Assembly (NCBI RefSeq): GCF_000281895.1
Contig: NZ_CM001558.1
Coordinates: forward strand, 3,290,556 to 3,354,555
DNA length: 64,000 nucleotides
Source of the DNA: Pseudomonas fluorescens Q2-87
GTDB taxonomy: Bacteria > Pseudomonadota > Gammaproteobacteria > Pseudomonadales > Pseudomonadaceae
Reading direction: 5' to 3'
Shown: positions 9,579 to 18,010 of the stretch, piece after piece
Position numbering within the stretch: the first letter of the stretch is position 1
Layout of the letters: every line of letters starts with the position of its first letter
Notes under the pieces: model-generated
The model's database searches: none
What the model saw: only the letters and a program-made list of their open reading frames with translations
Told to the model about the DNA's origin: nothing
Position numbers and translations under genes: made by a program

Positions 9579-10880
9579 ATGAAAACCACAATCCGTTTCA
9601 CCCTGATACTGCTGGGCCTGGCCAGCCTGCCGGGCCTGGCACTGGAGCAGTCCCAGCAAGCCACGCCGTCAGCGCTCGCCACGAATCTCAATTGCCAGCC
9701 TCCCAGCTCAGCACCAACCGCCACAGCCAGTCAGGACCTGTTCGATCAATACAGCTGGCAGCTGTTCATAGCGCTGAACTGGCCCGTCCAGGCGGGGCAG
9801 CGCGGCGATCCCGACTGCAGCAAACAACCGGGGGACCCTGGCTACACCGTCTGGCAGACCTACAAGACCGTGGAAGAAATCTTCCTGCCACAGGGGGCTG
9901 ATCCAGGCCCATGGAACACCCCGCAGCTTGCCAAGAGCCTGGGCATCATCAACATCGCCGCGCTGAAAAACAGCAGCCAGGTGAATGCCGTCGACCAAGC
10001 CGTCGGCGGCTGGCTGATCGACCAGGCCGGCAACCCGACGTACTACGACATCTCCGCCAACGAAACCTCCTACAACTACATCGTTGCCAACAGCTTCTAC
10101 AACGCCGCGGTGGTTTCCAAGGCCAGCAACATCCTCTTCCCCAATGGCGTTATCGAGGTCAAATCGAGCTGGCGCATCCTCACCCCCCATGACAACGCCA
10201 GCCACTACCTGACCATGCTCGCCCGCGTGGCCACGTTCGACGACCAGGGCCAGCGCACGGGTGTCACCGAGGCCTACCTGGGCCTGGTGGGCCTGCACAT
10301 CATCACCAAGGTGAACGGCTATCCGCAGTGGATCTGGTCGACGTTCGAGCAGATCGACAACGTCCCATCCAAGGCACTGGTGAACGGTCAATGGGTTGAC
10401 CAACCGACTTCCGGCATCGCCTATTCCTACTTCAACGCCACCGCGCCCCCTGCCACCCTCAACCAATCGCCCTGCGACTGGCAGACCCAAGGCACACATC
10501 TTGTCTGCGTGCCGAAACCCGGCACCACGTTCCAGACCCCGAACCCGCTCAACCGGTTTACCCCGATCGCTGACATCACCAATGGCGTCAACAGCCGTTA
10601 CCGCAGCGACCCGGGGCTGCAACGAAGCGCCTTGAAGTACTACCAGCTCATCACCACCCAGCGCCCGTTGATGCCGGACAATCCCAGCAACCCGCTGGGC
10701 CAGCCGACACCCGCCCTTTCGGCCAACGTGACCATGGAAAGCTACATCCAGCCCAACAGCAGTTGCATGAATTGCCACTCGATGGCGACACCGGTCAAAA
10801 GCCCCTACAAGGCCGATTATTCCTACCTGTTCAAATTCGCCAACGCACCTGCCGCCAAAACCACCCAGGACGGGAAATAG
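9579..10880 (+). CDS. Secreted c-type-haem (CxxCH) protein, copy 2
   Basis: A 433-residue paralogue of the protein at 5041. The signal peptide is MKTTIRFTLILLGLASLPGLALEQ. Then come YSWQLFIALNWP, EIFLPQGADPGPW, a central SYNYIVANSFYNAAVV...IEVKSSWRIL segment and the haem motif CMNCH near residue 398. GAAGGA precedes the ATG. It is longer than copy 1, mainly through an insertion between the WIWSTFEQ segment and the CxxCH. It lies directly upstream of the second VioB-like gene (3 bases), exactly as copy 1 precedes the first. A periplasmic electron-transfer role is inferred from the haem motif only; the main domain has no function I can assign. Confidence 0.8.
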   Translation: MKTTIRFTLILLGLASLPGLALEQSQQATPSALATNLNCQPPSSAPTATASQDLFDQYSWQLFIALNWPVQAGQRGDPDCSKQPGDPGYTVWQTYKTVEEIFLPQGADPGPWNTPQLAKSLGIINIAALKNSSQVNAVDQAVGGWLIDQAGNPTYYDISANETSYNYIVANSFYNAAVVSKASNILFPNGVIEVKSSWRILTPHDNASHYLTMLARVATFDDQGQRTGVTEAYLGLVGLHIITKVNGYPQWIWSTFEQIDNVPSKALVNGQWVDQPTSGIAYSYFNATAPPATLNQSPCDWQTQGTHLVCVPKPGTTFQTPNPLNRFTPIADITNGVNSRYRSDPGLQRSALKYYQLITTQRPLMPDNPSNPLGQPTPALSANVTMESYIQPNSSCMNCHSMATPVKSPYKADYSYLFKFANAPAAKTTQDGK

Positions 10881-10883
10881 ATC

Positions 10884-12695
10884 ATGAGCATTCTCAATGG
10901 ACCACGGCTGAACTTCTGGGGCGGTATCCGCACCGACGTCAGCGTCCCGAACAACTCGCGCACCATTGCTTATGACGGCAATCCGGCATGGCCGCTCTTC
11001 GACCTGACCACCTCGACCGTGGCGCCGAGTGCCCAGTCCTGCACCGACGATCAACTGAACGACATCATCAATACCCCCCAAGGCAAGGACAAATACACCC
11101 TCGGTGGCTGGAACCACTACGGGCAGCACGTCGTCGACATGCAGAACGCCTTGATCAGCTCCCAGGGCAATCCAGGCAGCATCAACACCACCGGCGACCT
11201 GGTGGGCCAGGCCGTGTACCTGCTCGGCTCGGTGGATCCGGTAACCGGCCAGGGCCCCGTTTCCGGCCCGATGATGGTGGACCTGGACCCCACCGCCTCG
11301 ACAACGACCCAGATCTTCGTCGGCGGCCTGCAGATCGGTGGCAACGACAACATCCAATTGCTGATCCGCAGCAATACCGTGTGCAACAGTTTTGACGTGG
11401 AGGGACGTGTGCTGTTGCCGGCGAAAATGGACGCGCCAGGATCGTTCCACGCCAGCGGCACGTTCCAGTTGACGTTCCCCTTGAGCAGCATCGTCAGTTG
11501 GAACCAGAACAGCAGCGGCCTGCGCTCGATCATCCAGGCACCGGGCGCGACGGGCATCGTCCTGCGTTTCGTCATGTTCGAAATGTGCCCCACGATGACC
11601 ACCGCCCAACTGGACGCCGATTACGCCGCCGGTAAATACACCCCCAACCCCAGCATCGGCCGTGTCATCGGCACGTTGGCCCCGGCCTTCGCCGACGAGC
11701 CGCTGAACTGCCAGCCGGGCCGGCAGTTGGTCAACCAGGATACGAGCAATGCCGGCTATGCCGAGCTAGGCACCAACGGCTACCTGAGCATCGACATGGT
11801 GAATGTCATTCCGAAGGAAACCTTCAGGGCCGTCAGGGACGACATCACCAGCCCTATCGGGCCCAACGCGAACTATGGCCCCGTGACTATCAGCGCAGGC
11901 ACTACCGTGTTGGCCACCCTCGAGCCGACCAGCTCTCCCCTGCTCGACTACTACGTCTATGGCGGTATCGTCGACCTGCCCATGACCGCCAGCCAGAAGC
12001 TGGCGGCACAGAGCACCGTCCTGACGATCAGTGCGCCTGGCAAGGTTGCCAACACCACTTTGCAAGCCACGGAATCGCCCTATCGGCTCTACGCCGACCA
12101 GCGCAACGTCTACCTGGAGGACTACGCCAACGGCCTGTCGATCACCCTTCAAGTCAGATTCCTGGGCGGCCCCGTCCCCGCCACGACCGAAATCGGCCTG
12201 CAAGCGTCGGCGATTGCATCGTATGACGAGCCGCAATATTGGGACTTCCTCGATTTCCCGGCCTCGCTGAGCGTAACCGCCGGTCAGCTCTCAGTCAGTT
12301 TTCCAGTGAGCCTCAAGTCCAATAGCGCCGCCCAGGCGGGTTTCGTCGCCCTGACCTGCACGGCCAATGGTCTTGAAAGCAGCAGTTATTTCACCAACTT
12401 TCGCAAATACGCGCAGGCCGACTTCGGCATTCCCAAGGGCACCATCATCACCTGGCCGCTGATGTACCCCAACGTCCTGCGTTTTCACTACCTGGCGTTC
12501 CCCGCCATGTCGCGCTACATCCCGCTGAATCAGCCCGACGCCATCATGGGCGCGAAGAACCCGATCCTCGCCCGCACCTCCGATGCCTACAAAGGCACTA
12601 CGCTGTTCATGCCCGTGGTGCGCTCGATGTCGCCTTGCCAGCGGGCACTGCTGCGGGCCTATCTCACCGGTGAACCGTGGCAAGCACCGCAATGA
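10884..12695 (+). CDS. VioB N-terminal-domain-like protein, copy 2
   Basis: A 603-residue cytoplasmic protein that starts MSILNGPRLNFWGGIRTDVS, matching the opening of copy 1 and of VioB. Further VioB-like landmarks are GQAVYLLGSVDPV, MMVDLDPTASTTTQIFVGGL, IGRVIGTLAPAF, YLSIDMVNVIP, YYVYGGIVDLPMT, YRLYADQRNVYLEDYANG and the final LMYPNVLRFHYLAFPAMSRY...TTLFMPVVRSMSPCQRALL. It stops just after that segment, before the point where VioB would begin its ferritin-like domain. It is about 190 residues shorter than copy 1. Start codon 3 bases after the haem-protein stop. Function unknown; likely shares substrate or complex with copy 1. Confidence 0.75.
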   Translation: MSILNGPRLNFWGGIRTDVSVPNNSRTIAYDGNPAWPLFDLTTSTVAPSAQSCTDDQLNDIINTPQGKDKYTLGGWNHYGQHVVDMQNALISSQGNPGSINTTGDLVGQAVYLLGSVDPVTGQGPVSGPMMVDLDPTASTTTQIFVGGLQIGGNDNIQLLIRSNTVCNSFDVEGRVLLPAKMDAPGSFHASGTFQLTFPLSSIVSWNQNSSGLRSIIQAPGATGIVLRFVMFEMCPTMTTAQLDADYAAGKYTPNPSIGRVIGTLAPAFADEPLNCQPGRQLVNQDTSNAGYAELGTNGYLSIDMVNVIPKETFRAVRDDITSPIGPNANYGPVTISAGTTVLATLEPTSSPLLDYYVYGGIVDLPMTASQKLAAQSTVLTISAPGKVANTTLQATESPYRLYADQRNVYLEDYANGLSITLQVRFLGGPVPATTEIGLQASAIASYDEPQYWDFLDFPASLSVTAGQLSVSFPVSLKSNSAAQAGFVALTCTANGLESSSYFTNFRKYAQADFGIPKGTIITWPLMYPNVLRFHYLAFPAMSRYIPLNQPDAIMGAKNPILARTSDAYKGTTLFMPVVRSMSPCQRALLRAYLTGEPWQAPQ

Positions 12696-12727
12696 AAGCG
12701 TCCCCTTTTTGTTCATGGAGAGAACCT

Positions 12728-13783
12728 ATGCCCGCGCCCCTGCATATCCCCGCCCAGCCGGGCGAAACCTTGCGCCCGAGCACAATCATCGCCGAGGACC
12801 TGCTGAACCCTCGTGGCCTGTGCCTGGAGGCCGACGGCAGCCTGTTGTTCACCGAAGCCGGCACGGGGCTGCCCGACCAGCCCTTCAGCGGCCGCATCAG
12901 TCGATTGCGAGCGGATCCGCACCAACCGGGCGCCTATCTGCCCCGCGAAACAGTCGCCGATGGTTTTCGCGCCATGAACATGCAGGCGCGCATGATGCGT
13001 GATGAAATCATGGGCGTGTCGGACGTCGCTTTCGGTGACGGGCGCTGCCTGGTCAGCCAGACCGATTATGTCGAGGGTTCCAAGCTGCTGGACCTGCAAT
13101 ACACACCGCCCGAACCGGTGTTCCATAGCCGTGGCAACCTGAATGCGCTGTGCTATCACCCGACCCGCCGCAGTTGGCTCGCGGTCAAGCCCGATACCAA
13201 TCAGTTGGTGGAGTTCGCCACCGGTCAGGTGGAGCGCGTGTTGGCCGAACTGCCCGAACTGGACCAAGGCCAGGAAGCCGTTCCCGTTACGCTGGTGTAT
13301 GAACCGGCGACGGACGCCGTGCTGATCAGCCTGTTCTCGGGAGAACTGCACGACGACCCGGCCCGCAAGGGCATCGACTTCGCCGAGAAGGCAGGCCAGG
13401 TGGTTCGGGTATGGCCCGCCACCGGCGAGATCGACGTCTTGATACGCGGCCTGCAATTGCCCACCGGGTTAGCGCTGCGCCCCGACGGGAACCTGTTGGT
13501 GCTGGAACTCTGCGCGGGCCTGCAACAGCCCTTGCCGCCCGACTGGAATGGCGAACCCTTGCATGGCGGCTTTACCCGCTTCAGCGGGCGATTGCTGGGC
13601 TGCAACTTGCCAACGGCCCAGGTCACGGTGCTCGCCCGCGGCTTGGATACCCCTTCCAACCTGTGCCTGCTGCCGGACGCGGTATTGATCAGCGAAGGCA
13701 TGGGGCTGCTCGGTCGCCCCCTGCCGACCCCAGATGAAAAGGTAGTGCCATTAAGAGGCAGGCTTCGTCGGGTGCAGCTCTGA
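12728..13783 (+). CDS. ScyD/ScyE-like (NHL/SMP-30-type) beta-propeller protein
   Basis: A 351-residue protein; the ATG at 12728 follows GGAGAG. Repeats with the pattern of NHL/SMP-30 blades are visible: LLNPRGLCLEADGSLLFTEA, GRISRLRADPH, ALCYHPTRRSWLAVKPDTN, TLVYEPATDAVLISLFSGE, GLQLPTGLALRPDGNLLVLE and GLDTPSNLCLLPDAVLISEG. The Leu-x-x-Pro-x-Gly-Leu openings mark successive blades. ScyD/ScyE-type proteins of this fold belong to scytonemin clusters, which also carry ebo genes, so the association here is notable. No signal peptide is evident, unlike cyanobacterial ScyD/E that act in the periplasm. It is the last gene of the operon, facing the convergent DUF3604 gene 37 bases away. Lactonase or oxidoreductase activity cannot be told apart by eye. 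Confidence 0.68.
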   Translation: MPAPLHIPAQPGETLRPSTIIAEDLLNPRGLCLEADGSLLFTEAGTGLPDQPFSGRISRLRADPHQPGAYLPRETVADGFRAMNMQARMMRDEIMGVSDVAFGDGRCLVSQTDYVEGSKLLDLQYTPPEPVFHSRGNLNALCYHPTRRSWLAVKPDTNQLVEFATGQVERVLAELPELDQGQEAVPVTLVYEPATDAVLISLFSGELHDDPARKGIDFAEKAGQVVRVWPATGEIDVLIRGLQLPTGLALRPDGNLLVLELCAGLQQPLPPDWNGEPLHGGFTRFSGRLLGCNLPTAQVTVLARGLDTPSNLCLLPDAVLISEGMGLLGRPLPTPDEKVVPLRGRLRRVQL

Positions 13784-13820
13784 ACCCATACCGGCAGGTT
13801 CAGTGCGGCGGCCCGGGCGC

Positions 13821-16190
13821 CTACAGCGTAAGGAACAATGCCGAGGTCCAGACGCGGGATTGATCGCGCTGGCGGGCGCAGATGAACAATGGATGTTCGC
13901 GGCCGGGTTCCAGGTTCAACCGGGCCAGTTCGATTGTCCCTTGCAACTCACGCGGCAACGGCGCAGCGGTGGTTCTTTCCAGGGACACCTTCAGTTCCGC
14001 ACCCGGTAGCTCCTGGATCACTTGCGATTGCGCCAGCAGCTGTTCGCCGGATACCTCGATCAGCACCGTGGGGGCATGCACGTAGGGTTGCGGTTCAGAC
14101 GGATCGCCAACCTTGACGTAGTTATCGATGCGGCTGTGGACCTGCAGCGTCGCGCCGGCCAGTTGCGACAGGTCGATTTCGATGCTGTCGGTGTCGCCGT
14201 TGGTGTCGGTGCGAAAGGCCAGGACCGTGGCCTCCTTGCGCCAGACGGTCTGCTCGGGATGATCCAGGCCCAAGGCGCGGAAACCGTTGATAACCGCCCC
14301 GGTGATGCGGATCTCGCCGGTCCAGTAGGCGCCGCGATAACGATCCTTGATCCGCGCACCGCCCAGGCGCAGGCGAATGCGTTGCGTGGAAAACCCCAGC
14401 TCCTGATGCAGGTTGCGCGACCAGATCAATCGGTCGCCGTCGAACAAATCGACCTGCTCCCAACCGGATTCCCCCAATAGCCGATAATCCAGCACAGCCT
14501 TCGAATCGGCAGTGAAGACCTCGCCCATGAAATGGCGACCCTGGCGCAAGCTGGCAAACGAGCGCTCGCCGGTCGTGGCGAAGGTGCGCCGGGCACGAAG
14601 GGCCTTGCCGACGCTGGCCCGGTCAAAACCGCTGGCGACCACGCCGGTCAGCCCACCCCGCGAGCCGAACACGGCCGTGGCCGGCACGCCGCCACCGCAA
14701 CGGCCCTGGTGTTCATCACTGTTGGCCGCAGCACCGACCCGATAGCCACGCTGCAGGGCTTCGGCATAGACCCAATGAAACTGACCCCAGGCCGAGCCAA
14801 CCTCGAACAGCCGCTCAAGCTCGGGATGGTGCCAGTCGAGATTGCAACGGCGACCGCCCACATGGGGCATCATCAGGTGGCCTTCGGGGTCCTTGGCGTA
14901 GGCCGCGTACAACTCGTCCACCGGCCAGGCGCCCGGCTTGATGGTGCCGGCGGTGAACTCGTTCCATTCGAAGGAGCGCACCAGTCGCCCTTGGTTGTCA
15001 AAAGGGAACTCGGGTTTGCGGTCATGGAGGAACACCACATTACGATCCCCGCCCGCGCAGGAGTTACCGCACCACTCGGTGCCGGGATAGCAAACGAAGC
15101 GGCCCGGCTCGTTGAGTTCGTGGATCAGCCTGACCGCCTGGTCCCAGCGCTGCTCGGTGATGTTGAAGTCGTTGGCGGTGTAGCCGAGGATGTCGAGCCC
15201 GGCGACATCACGGCCGTAGCTGAGGTTGTACAACGTATCATTGGTGCCCACGGTGTCATCGGAGTGGACGTGCAGGTCGGCGTAGAGCGGGCGCAAGGCT
15301 GTGCCGGCCGGATCGACGGTGACGAAGGCCTGGGCGCCGCGAACAAAAGGCGCATCCACTTCGGCGGACAGCCGCCACTCCCCTACGGCGGCGAGATCAA
15401 GCCCCTCGATCCGGGCCGTTGCCCAACCTTCAGCCGCCAACGTGAACGGCTGTCGTCGCTCGCCCCCTTCAGGATCGACAAGGGTCAGCACGCCGCTCAA
15501 CGGCAAGTGGCGGCAGGTATTGCCCCATGCGTCATCGACCCTGACCAACGCATCGAACGCCTCCCCCGCACTGACCAGCCGAGGGACGATCACCTGCACG
15601 CTCTGCGCCGGCCCCGGCACGATATCCAGCAACGGGTCGCCCGGCACCTCGGCGAATTTCGAGCTGCCCAATGGGTCGATGAACAGGCGGAAGCGGAAGT
15701 CTTTCTCGACGAAGCTCTGCACCCGCGTTCCGGCGCCGCCCTGGCGACGGTCGCCCAGGCGAATGATGACTTTGTCTCCCGGGTTCAGATAACCGTCGAC
15801 GATGTCGATGATGATCGCCTTCTGGAATGGTCGTTCATGGCCCTTCTGGTCGAAGCGCACTTTCAGGTGCTGCACCGTGGCCTGGCTCTGGCCGGGCACC
15901 AACTCGCCGGCGTGATATTCGGCGCTGACATAGTTGGGGCCGGCCGGGTTCGAGGTCTGGAACAAGGCCCAGTCCGAGTAGAACTTGAAGGCCAGCTTGA
16001 GCCAGGCACCGTCTGCCAGGCCGCTGCCGCCGACCTCGTAGACCAGGGTGATTTCATCCCATTGCCCGGCCACCAGCGTGTCCCGGTCGCAGTGAACACT
16101 GCCCAGGAACGGGCGTTGCTTGTTGCGCTCGTACAGGCCTTGCGGGGCGATGTAGTGCCCGGCTTCGCGGGGATCGAAAACGTTACTCAC
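13821..16190 (-). CDS. DUF3604-type PHP-like metallohydrolase
   Basis: A protein of 789 residues. I choose the GTG at 16190 (MSNVFDPREAGHYIAPQG) because GAGGTG sits at the right distance; a GTG eight codons upstream has no ribosome site. The N-terminal half (to about residue 270) is beta-rich with two Ig-like segments. The C-terminal half has metal-site motifs of the DUF3604/PHP-like group: PLYADLHVHSDDT (HxH), CYPGTEWCG, MMPHVGGRRC and GAAANSDEHQG. It is the last gene of the ABC-transporter operon, 61 bases after the permease, and convergent with the ScyD-like gene, so it belongs to the importer operon and not to the ebo operon. No signal peptide. Probably hydrolyses a phosphonate-, sulfonate- or ester-type compound taken up by the importer; substrate unknown. 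Confidence 0.75.
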   Translation of the reverse strand: MSNVFDPREAGHYIAPQGLYERNKQRPFLGSVHCDRDTLVAGQWDEITLVYEVGGSGLADGAWLKLAFKFYSDWALFQTSNPAGPNYVSAEYHAGELVPGQSQATVQHLKVRFDQKGHERPFQKAIIIDIVDGYLNPGDKVIIRLGDRRQGGAGTRVQSFVEKDFRFRLFIDPLGSSKFAEVPGDPLLDIVPGPAQSVQVIVPRLVSAGEAFDALVRVDDAWGNTCRHLPLSGVLTLVDPEGGERRQPFTLAAEGWATARIEGLDLAAVGEWRLSAEVDAPFVRGAQAFVTVDPAGTALRPLYADLHVHSDDTVGTNDTLYNLSYGRDVAGLDILGYTANDFNITEQRWDQAVRLIHELNEPGRFVCYPGTEWCGNSCAGGDRNVVFLHDRKPEFPFDNQGRLVRSFEWNEFTAGTIKPGAWPVDELYAAYAKDPEGHLMMPHVGGRRCNLDWHHPELERLFEVGSAWGQFHWVYAEALQRGYRVGAAANSDEHQGRCGGGVPATAVFGSRGGLTGVVASGFDRASVGKALRARRTFATTGERSFASLRQGRHFMGEVFTADSKAVLDYRLLGESGWEQVDLFDGDRLIWSRNLHQELGFSTQRIRLRLGGARIKDRYRGAYWTGEIRITGAVINGFRALGLDHPEQTVWRKEATVLAFRTDTNGDTDSIEIDLSQLAGATLQVHSRIDNYVKVGDPSEPQPYVHAPTVLIEVSGEQLLAQSQVIQELPGAELKVSLERTTAAPLPRELQGTIELARLNLEPGREHPLFICARQRDQSRVWTSALFLTL

Positions 16191-16251
16191 ATGACACCTC
16201 GGGCAATGGTTCACTGAAGATTTGAAGGAATTGAGAGGCTAGGGGCCGGGC

Positions 16252-17001
16252 TTATTGCACGCGCCATTTCTGGTAGTGGCGCTCGATGCGCCGGAACACA
16301 AAACTTTCCATCAGCCAGGCAATCAGGCCGATCACGACGATGCCCAGGAGTACCTGGCTGCTGTTGCCGATCTGCCCGCCAGTGGACACCATCCAGCCGA
16401 TGCCCTGGGAAGCGCCGATCATTTCCGCCGCGACCAACGCCCTCCAGCCCTGGCTGAAGCCGATGCGCAAGGCGGCGGTCACGAACGGCAACGAGGCCGG
16501 CAGGTAGACATGAGCCAGCAATTGCCACGAATTGGCGCCCAGGGTGCGCGCCGCTCGGACTTCACCGCCGCGAATGCTCTGTACGCCCTCCTGGATGGTC
16601 ACCGCCATGGGGAACATCGCGGCGATGAAAATCACCAGCACGATGGAGACATAACCCAGGCCGAAAATGATCATGATCAGCGGCGCCCAAGCGATGGGTG
16701 GGATGGCCATGAACAAGCTGTTGAGCGGCGAAATGAAGTCGCGAAAGCGTGAGGACAATCCACCGGCCGTTCCCAGCAGGAGCGCAACGACCACCGCCGC
16801 GCAGAAACCACCCAGTTCTTCCAGGACGCTGGCTCGCAGGTGTTGCCACAGCGAAAGATCGCCCAGCCAGCGCACGGCCTCGCGAGCGACATCCCAGGGC
16901 TGCGGCAGGATGTAGGTGGGAAAGCGGCTGGCCAGGGCCACCCAGATCAACAGCAGGAACGGCAGCGACGCCCATCCCCAGTTCGGTTTTGGCAAGGACA
17001 T
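16252..17001 (-). CDS. ABC transporter permease, SsuC/TauC/NrtB type
   Basis: A 249-residue inner-membrane permease with about six membrane segments, starting MSLPKPNWGWASLPFLLLIW. The EAA-type loop reads EVRAARTLGANSWQLLAHVYLP, with the conserved Gly, the site that contacts the ATPase. GWRALVAAEMIGASQGIGW follows, a hallmark of the nitrate/sulfonate/taurine permease family. The start is the ATG at 17001, 7 bases after the binding-protein stop; an upstream extension lacks any support. Second last gene in the operon ATPase / binding protein / permease / DUF3604. Likely imports an organosulfur, organophosphorus or related anion. Confidence 0.88.
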   Translation of the reverse strand: MSLPKPNWGWASLPFLLLIWVALASRFPTYILPQPWDVAREAVRWLGDLSLWQHLRASVLEELGGFCAAVVVALLLGTAGGLSSRFRDFISPLNSLFMAIPPIAWAPLIMIIFGLGYVSIVLVIFIAAMFPMAVTIQEGVQSIRGGEVRAARTLGANSWQLLAHVYLPASLPFVTAALRIGFSQGWRALVAAEMIGASQGIGWMVSTGGQIGNSSQVLLGIVVIGLIAWLMESFVFRRIERHYQKWRVQ

Positions 17002-17008
17002 GACGGAC

Positions 17009-18010
17009 TCAATGCGCGGCTTTTTCCAGGAAGGAGGTATCCACGATCTGTTCGGTCTTGAGCGTGGTGTCGATAAAACCCAGATCATGGGAGTAGTCCA
17101 TCAGGCGCTGGATGAATTGGATATCCGTCGCCTGCAAGTCCGCCGACCAGCCCAGTCGGGTGCGGGCCTGGGCGACGATGGCTTCTGGCGCGATGGTCTT
17201 GCCGTCCAGGCCTTGCACCGCTTCGAGCTTGAACGCCTCAGCGATCAACCGGTTCGACTCGGCGGGATGTTCGTTGAGGAAGGCAATGGCCTTGCGATGG
17301 GCGCGTAGCAGCTTCACCACATCGTCCGGGCGTTCCTGCAAGGTCTTTGGCAAAGCAATCACCACGTACCACGGGTATTGGGGCAGCACCTGGTTCACGT
17401 CCAGCAGGATCCGGCTCGAACCGCGCAGCACCGACTGGCTGACGAAGGGTTCCCAGGAAAACGCGGCGTCGACGATGCCGCGCTCCAGGGCGGCGTTCAT
17501 GTTGCCCGGCGGCATGTCGATGATGTCCAGGTCCTTGTCAGGATCGAGCCCGGCCTTTTCCTTCAGCACATAACCGCGCAACAGCACATCCATGCCGCTG
17601 CCCTTCTTCACTCCGGCGAGTTTCTTGCCCTTGAGTGCTTCCAGGGTGGTGATCGGACTCTTCGCGTCGACGATCACCGCAGCCTGACCGTAGTTGACCT
17701 TCGCCAGGATCCGGCTTTGCAGCCCCCGGGAAAACCACTGGTACACCGGCGGCGTGCCGACGTAGGCCATGTCCAGCTCGCCGGCGGCCAGCGCCTGCTG
17801 GATCACCGGGCCATCGCCCAGCGCCTTGAGGTCGACATTCAAGCCTTCCTCGCGGTAGTAACCCTGTTTGTCGGCAATCAGCGCCGGCGCGTTGGCCATG
17901 GCGAAGACATACCCGACACGCAAGGTTTTCTCCTCGTTGGCCACGGCGAACGTGCTGCCGGCCAACGTGGCGGCAGACAAGGTAAGGGCAAGCAGCGAAC
18001 GTTTGATCAT
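17009..18010 (-). CDS. ABC transporter substrate-binding protein, SsuA/TauA type
   Basis: A 333-residue periplasmic binding protein. Signal peptide MIKRSLLALTLSAATLAGST ending FAVA. The mature part shows the NMT1/SsuA-like pattern: LRVGYVFAMANAPALIADKQGYYREEGL, AALAAGELDMAYVGTPPVYQW, PITTLEALKGKKLAGVKKGSGMD, NAALERGIVDAAFSWEPFVSQ and LPKTLQERPDDVVKLLRAHRK. Starts with ATGA overlapping the ATPase stop. It determines the specificity of the importer; aliphatic sulfonates, taurine, nitrate or riboflavin-like ligands are all seen in the family, so the ligand is open. Confidence 0.88.
   Translation of the reverse strand: MIKRSLLALTLSAATLAGSTFAVANEEKTLRVGYVFAMANAPALIADKQGYYREEGLNVDLKALGDGPVIQQALAAGELDMAYVGTPPVYQWFSRGLQSRILAKVNYGQAAVIVDAKSPITTLEALKGKKLAGVKKGSGMDVLLRGYVLKEKAGLDPDKDLDIIDMPPGNMNAALERGIVDAAFSWEPFVSQSVLRGSSRILLDVNQVLPQYPWYVVIALPKTLQERPDDVVKLLRAHRKAIAFLNEHPAESNRLIAEAFKLEAVQGLDGKTIAPEAIVAQARTRLGWSADLQATDIQFIQRLMDYSHDLGFIDTTLKTEQIVDTSFLEKAAH

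Noticed and set aside
9708..11609. Long open frame antisense to the second haem/VioB-like genes (over 600 codons)
   Set aside because: Product is Gly/Val/Asp-rich low-complexity text without motifs, and it spans two well supported opposite-strand genes.
13784..13820. GC-rich near palindrome between the convergent ScyD-like and DUF3604 genes as a terminator
   Set aside because: No T-tract on either side, so it does not meet the criteria for a rho-independent terminator.
14532..16217. Long open frame antisense to the DUF3604 gene
   Set aside because: No motifs or ribosome site; shadow of a gene with intact metal-binding motifs.
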